Source: UBA5109 sp965661005 (GTDB lineage: Bacteria > Pseudomonadota > Gammaproteobacteria > Pseudomonadales > Pseudohongiellaceae). From it: 64,000 bases of DNA. The position numbers and the translations under genes were made by a program. Shown one piece after another: positions 62,471-64,000 of the stretch; the stretch's first letter is position 1; each line of letters starts with the position of its first letter. Below the pieces are notes generated by a model that saw nothing but the letters and a program-made list of their open reading frames with translations, was not told where the DNA came from and ran no database searches. The DNA lies in contig CBFICB010000005.1 of assembly GCA_965661005.1 (NCBI GenBank), positions 145,703-209,702 of the forward strand. The letters run 5' to 3'.

Positions 62471-62878
62471 ATGAGTGATTCAAATATTGAAAGTTTTATA
62501 TTTTTTATCGGAGTTATAGTTGGAATTTGGGAAGTCGTAGATCACCCTTTTTCTGACAAAACTACTCTATATCTAAAATGGATCGACTGTAGGGGTAGCG
62601 AAGTTTGCACAACTTCATATCACAAGATAGATTTTTTACTTATTCCAGAAGAGCAAATTGTAGCTTCTAAAATCGCAGGTTCAATTCTAGGCCCATCAAA
62701 AAATGAAAACTGTGTTGTTTTGGATAAAGATAATTGGGAATGTAATGGCTATTTCAGAAGCAATCTGCCAATAGGAAGAAATAACGGAGATTGGGTAATT
62801 GATACAGGTGATCCTTCATGGACATGGGAATCATATAGTTGGAAGACAGCATGGTGGTTAGACAATATTTTTGAATAA
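62471..62878 (+). CDS. Small Trp-rich protein, possibly membrane-anchored, unknown
   Basis: A 135-residue protein. The N-terminus has a short hydrophobic segment (FIFFIGVIVGIWEVV), possibly a signal anchor. The rest contains four cysteines (CRGSEVC, then C near residues 81 and 90) and a Trp-rich end (DPSWTWESYSWKTAWW). No family is recognised. It follows the preceding exported protein closely. The two may form a small accessory cassette. Confidence 0.5.
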   Translation: MSDSNIESFIFFIGVIVGIWEVVDHPFSDKTTLYLKWIDCRGSEVCTTSYHKIDFLLIPEEQIVASKIAGSILGPSKNENCVVLDKDNWECNGYFRSNLPIGRNNGDWVIDTGDPSWTWESYSWKTAWWLDNIFE

Positions 62879-63170
62879 TATTAATGTTAGCTATTGGCCT
62901 AAAGCAGATCTTTTAGTTTCTACTTTTTCCTAAAATCACTTCTGATGTATCTAGACAGATACTACTTAAACTACACAGCTATTAAGACCACTCCCGCCCA
63001 ATTCTTAAAACATTAGTGTCTGTGTATTGTTCTGAGTCAGTTATAGCTATTATGAAATCTATAACAAAAAAGGTATAATAACGAATTGTAATATCAATGA
63101 TTAACCAGTTGTAAGCATTTTCTGTAACTGAGACAATAAAAATAAGACTTTTACATATAAGGAAACCCCT
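62879..63170. promoter_or_regulatory. Leader region of the TonB-dependent receptor
   Basis: A 292-bp AT-rich gap. An antisense open frame covers most of it but lacks any recognisable protein. An AAGGAAA ribosome-binding site lies near 63159. No clear Fur box, riboswitch or terminator was identified. Confidence 0.4.
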
Positions 63171-64000
63171 GTGAATAGAAAAAAATTTTTTGCAGTTATT
63201 GAAAGCGTGAATCATAGATTTTCATGTTCCAAACTTAGCAAAATAGTCTCATTAATTTCTTTATCTATAGTTGCCGCATCCGCAAATTCCCAAACTCTAG
63301 AAGAAATAGTAGTTACAGGTCAGCTGAGAGATGAGAATCTTCAAGATGTTCCAATTTCTGAGTCGATAGTAAGCGGTGAAGACCTGCAGAATAGATCTAT
63401 CAACGATGTGCAAGAGCTAATGTGGTCCGTACCAAATTTAACTGTTGGAACAAATCAAAGCTCTGGTACCGGTAATTTCTCAATTCGCGGTATTGGGACA
63501 GGGGCTCAAAATTTTGGACTGGAATCATCAGTAGGCTTATATGTCGATGGCGTATATCGAGCTCGGCAAGCTTCATTATTCAATCAGCTTGCTGATATCG
63601 AGGCAGTAGAGGTTCTGCGAGGACCTCAGGGAACTCTTTTTGGAAAAAATTCAGCATCAGGGGCGCTCCTTCTGAGAACAATTGCTCCAGAACAAGATAG
63701 TAGAAATGCATATCTGCAATTTACAGCTGGTAATTATTCACTTGCGAATTTTCAAGGTGCATCAAACTGGAATGTTTCACCTGAGATATCCGCACGGACT
63801 ACTTTTTTTACAGGCTACAGAGATGGGTGGGTTGATGCTGTAGGGTTGGGCGAGCTCAATGACAGATCAAGATTCGGTTTAAGGCAGCAATTCCTGTACC
63901 AGCCTAGCGAGAGAACATCTGCAAGAATAATCTTGGATTACTCAGAAATAGATGAAACCTGCTGCGCCGCCCTTACTCTCAAAGATGGACTATTTGCATC
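63171..64000 (+). CDS. TonB-dependent outer membrane receptor (3' end outside window)
   Basis: The frame starts at GTG 63171, 5 bp after an AAGGAAACCCCT region, and runs off the right edge after about 276 codons. A signal peptide ends near SANSQ. The TonB-box-like LEEIVVTGQLR is followed by a plug domain with VPNLTVGTNQ, SIRGIGTGAQN, VGLYVDGVYRARQ and EVLRGPQGTLFGKNSASGAL. The barrel begins with LQFTAGNYS. It resembles the receptor type common in marine bacteria for organic ligands; the ligand is unknown. Confidence 0.93.
   Translation, partial: MNRKKFFAVIESVNHRFSCSKLSKIVSLISLSIVAASANSQTLEEIVVTGQLRDENLQDVPISESIVSGEDLQNRSINDVQELMWSVPNLTVGTNQSSGTGNFSIRGIGTGAQNFGLESSVGLYVDGVYRARQASLFNQLADIEAVEVLRGPQGTLFGKNSASGALLLRTIAPEQDSRNAYLQFTAGNYSLANFQGASNWNVSPEISARTTFFTGYRDGWVDAVGLGELNDRSRFGLRQQFLYQPSERTSARIILDYSEIDETCCAALTLKDGLFA

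Noticed and set aside
62982..63215. Leftward 77-codon frame before the TonB-dependent receptor
   Set aside because: It is antisense to the receptor leader and signal peptide, lies in AT-rich DNA and has no recognisable domain.
1..64000. CRISPR array, rRNA operon, insertion sequence or known defence island
   Set aside because: No regularly spaced direct repeats with spacers, no rRNA-like segments, no transposase frames and no recognisable restriction or toxin-antitoxin genes were seen. The tandem repeats found are short and without spacers.

Overview
The window is a chromosomal segment of a moderately AT-rich gammaproteobacterium. Gene order is strikingly like the Pseudomonas chromosome. It has mreBCD divergent from gatCAB, a PA4642-family gene, ispB/rplU-rpmA-obgE-proB/rpsT/murJ-ribF-lspA-fkpB-ispH-pilus genes, and hemA-prfA-prmC-moeB opposite TPR lipoprotein-lolB-ispE-tRNA-Gln-prs-rplY-pth-ychF-tRNA-Met. 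Together with PP0621- and PA4642-family proteins, FabV and a TonB-dependent receptor, this suggests a Pseudomonadales-sensu-lato lineage (former Cellvibrionales or Oceanospirillales type), probably marine. The genus cannot be named from the sequence alone.

Layout. 1-2.3 kb: leftward string of a cupin, a MAPEG protein, a partial DUF924 protein and an EamA transporter. 2.4-4.3 kb: compact arsenic operon arsR-arsC-acr3. 4.3-9.1 kb: FabV, an overlapping aminopeptidase lipoprotein/glutaminyl cyclase pair, MAPEG, a solitary ExbD and a TetR regulator. 9.5-16.8 kb: a CocE-like protein lacking its catalytic triad, DUF445, YhdP and Maf. 17-26 kb: eukaryote-type HisA, XdhC-MocA, a ferredoxin and its probable reductase, a TlpA-like lipoprotein, a 5'-3' exonuclease, NadE and PP0621. 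26.1-27.2 kb: a type IV pilus deletion scar. 27.4-37.2 kb: isoprenoid, ribosomal, GTPase, proline, flippase and flavin genes. 37-46.9 kb: MOSC, two exported proteins of unknown role, mreBCD, gatCAB, rhlB. 47-61.6 kb: VOC protein, amidohydrolase, moeB, Sel1 protein, prmC-prfA-hemA, then the lolB-ychF block. 61.6-64 kb: accessory DNA beginning at tRNA-Met, with a 5'-truncated phage terminase small subunit, two orphan small proteins and the start of a TonB-dependent receptor.

Most genes are core housekeeping. They cover cell shape (MreBCD, MurJ), the outer membrane (YhdP, LolB, LspA), translation (GatCAB, PrfA, PrmC, Pth, S20, L21, L27, L25, tRNAs) and cofactors (IspB/E/H, RibF, NadE, HemA, MoeB, MocA).

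The most informative observations are departures from this background. The 5' part of pilS is joined to a frameshifted 5' part of pilV, which implies loss of pilSR and most minor pilins. ileS is missing between ribF and lspA, and rng is missing between maf and yhdP. HisA is of eukaryotic type. The CocE-like protein appears catalytically dead. Four exact-period 14-bp repeats carrying upstream AUGs precede the TTG start of rpsT. L21 has a histone-like Ala/Lys tail. mreC has no conventional start codon at the expected place. No CRISPR array, rRNA operon, complete insertion sequence or recognisable defence island was seen.
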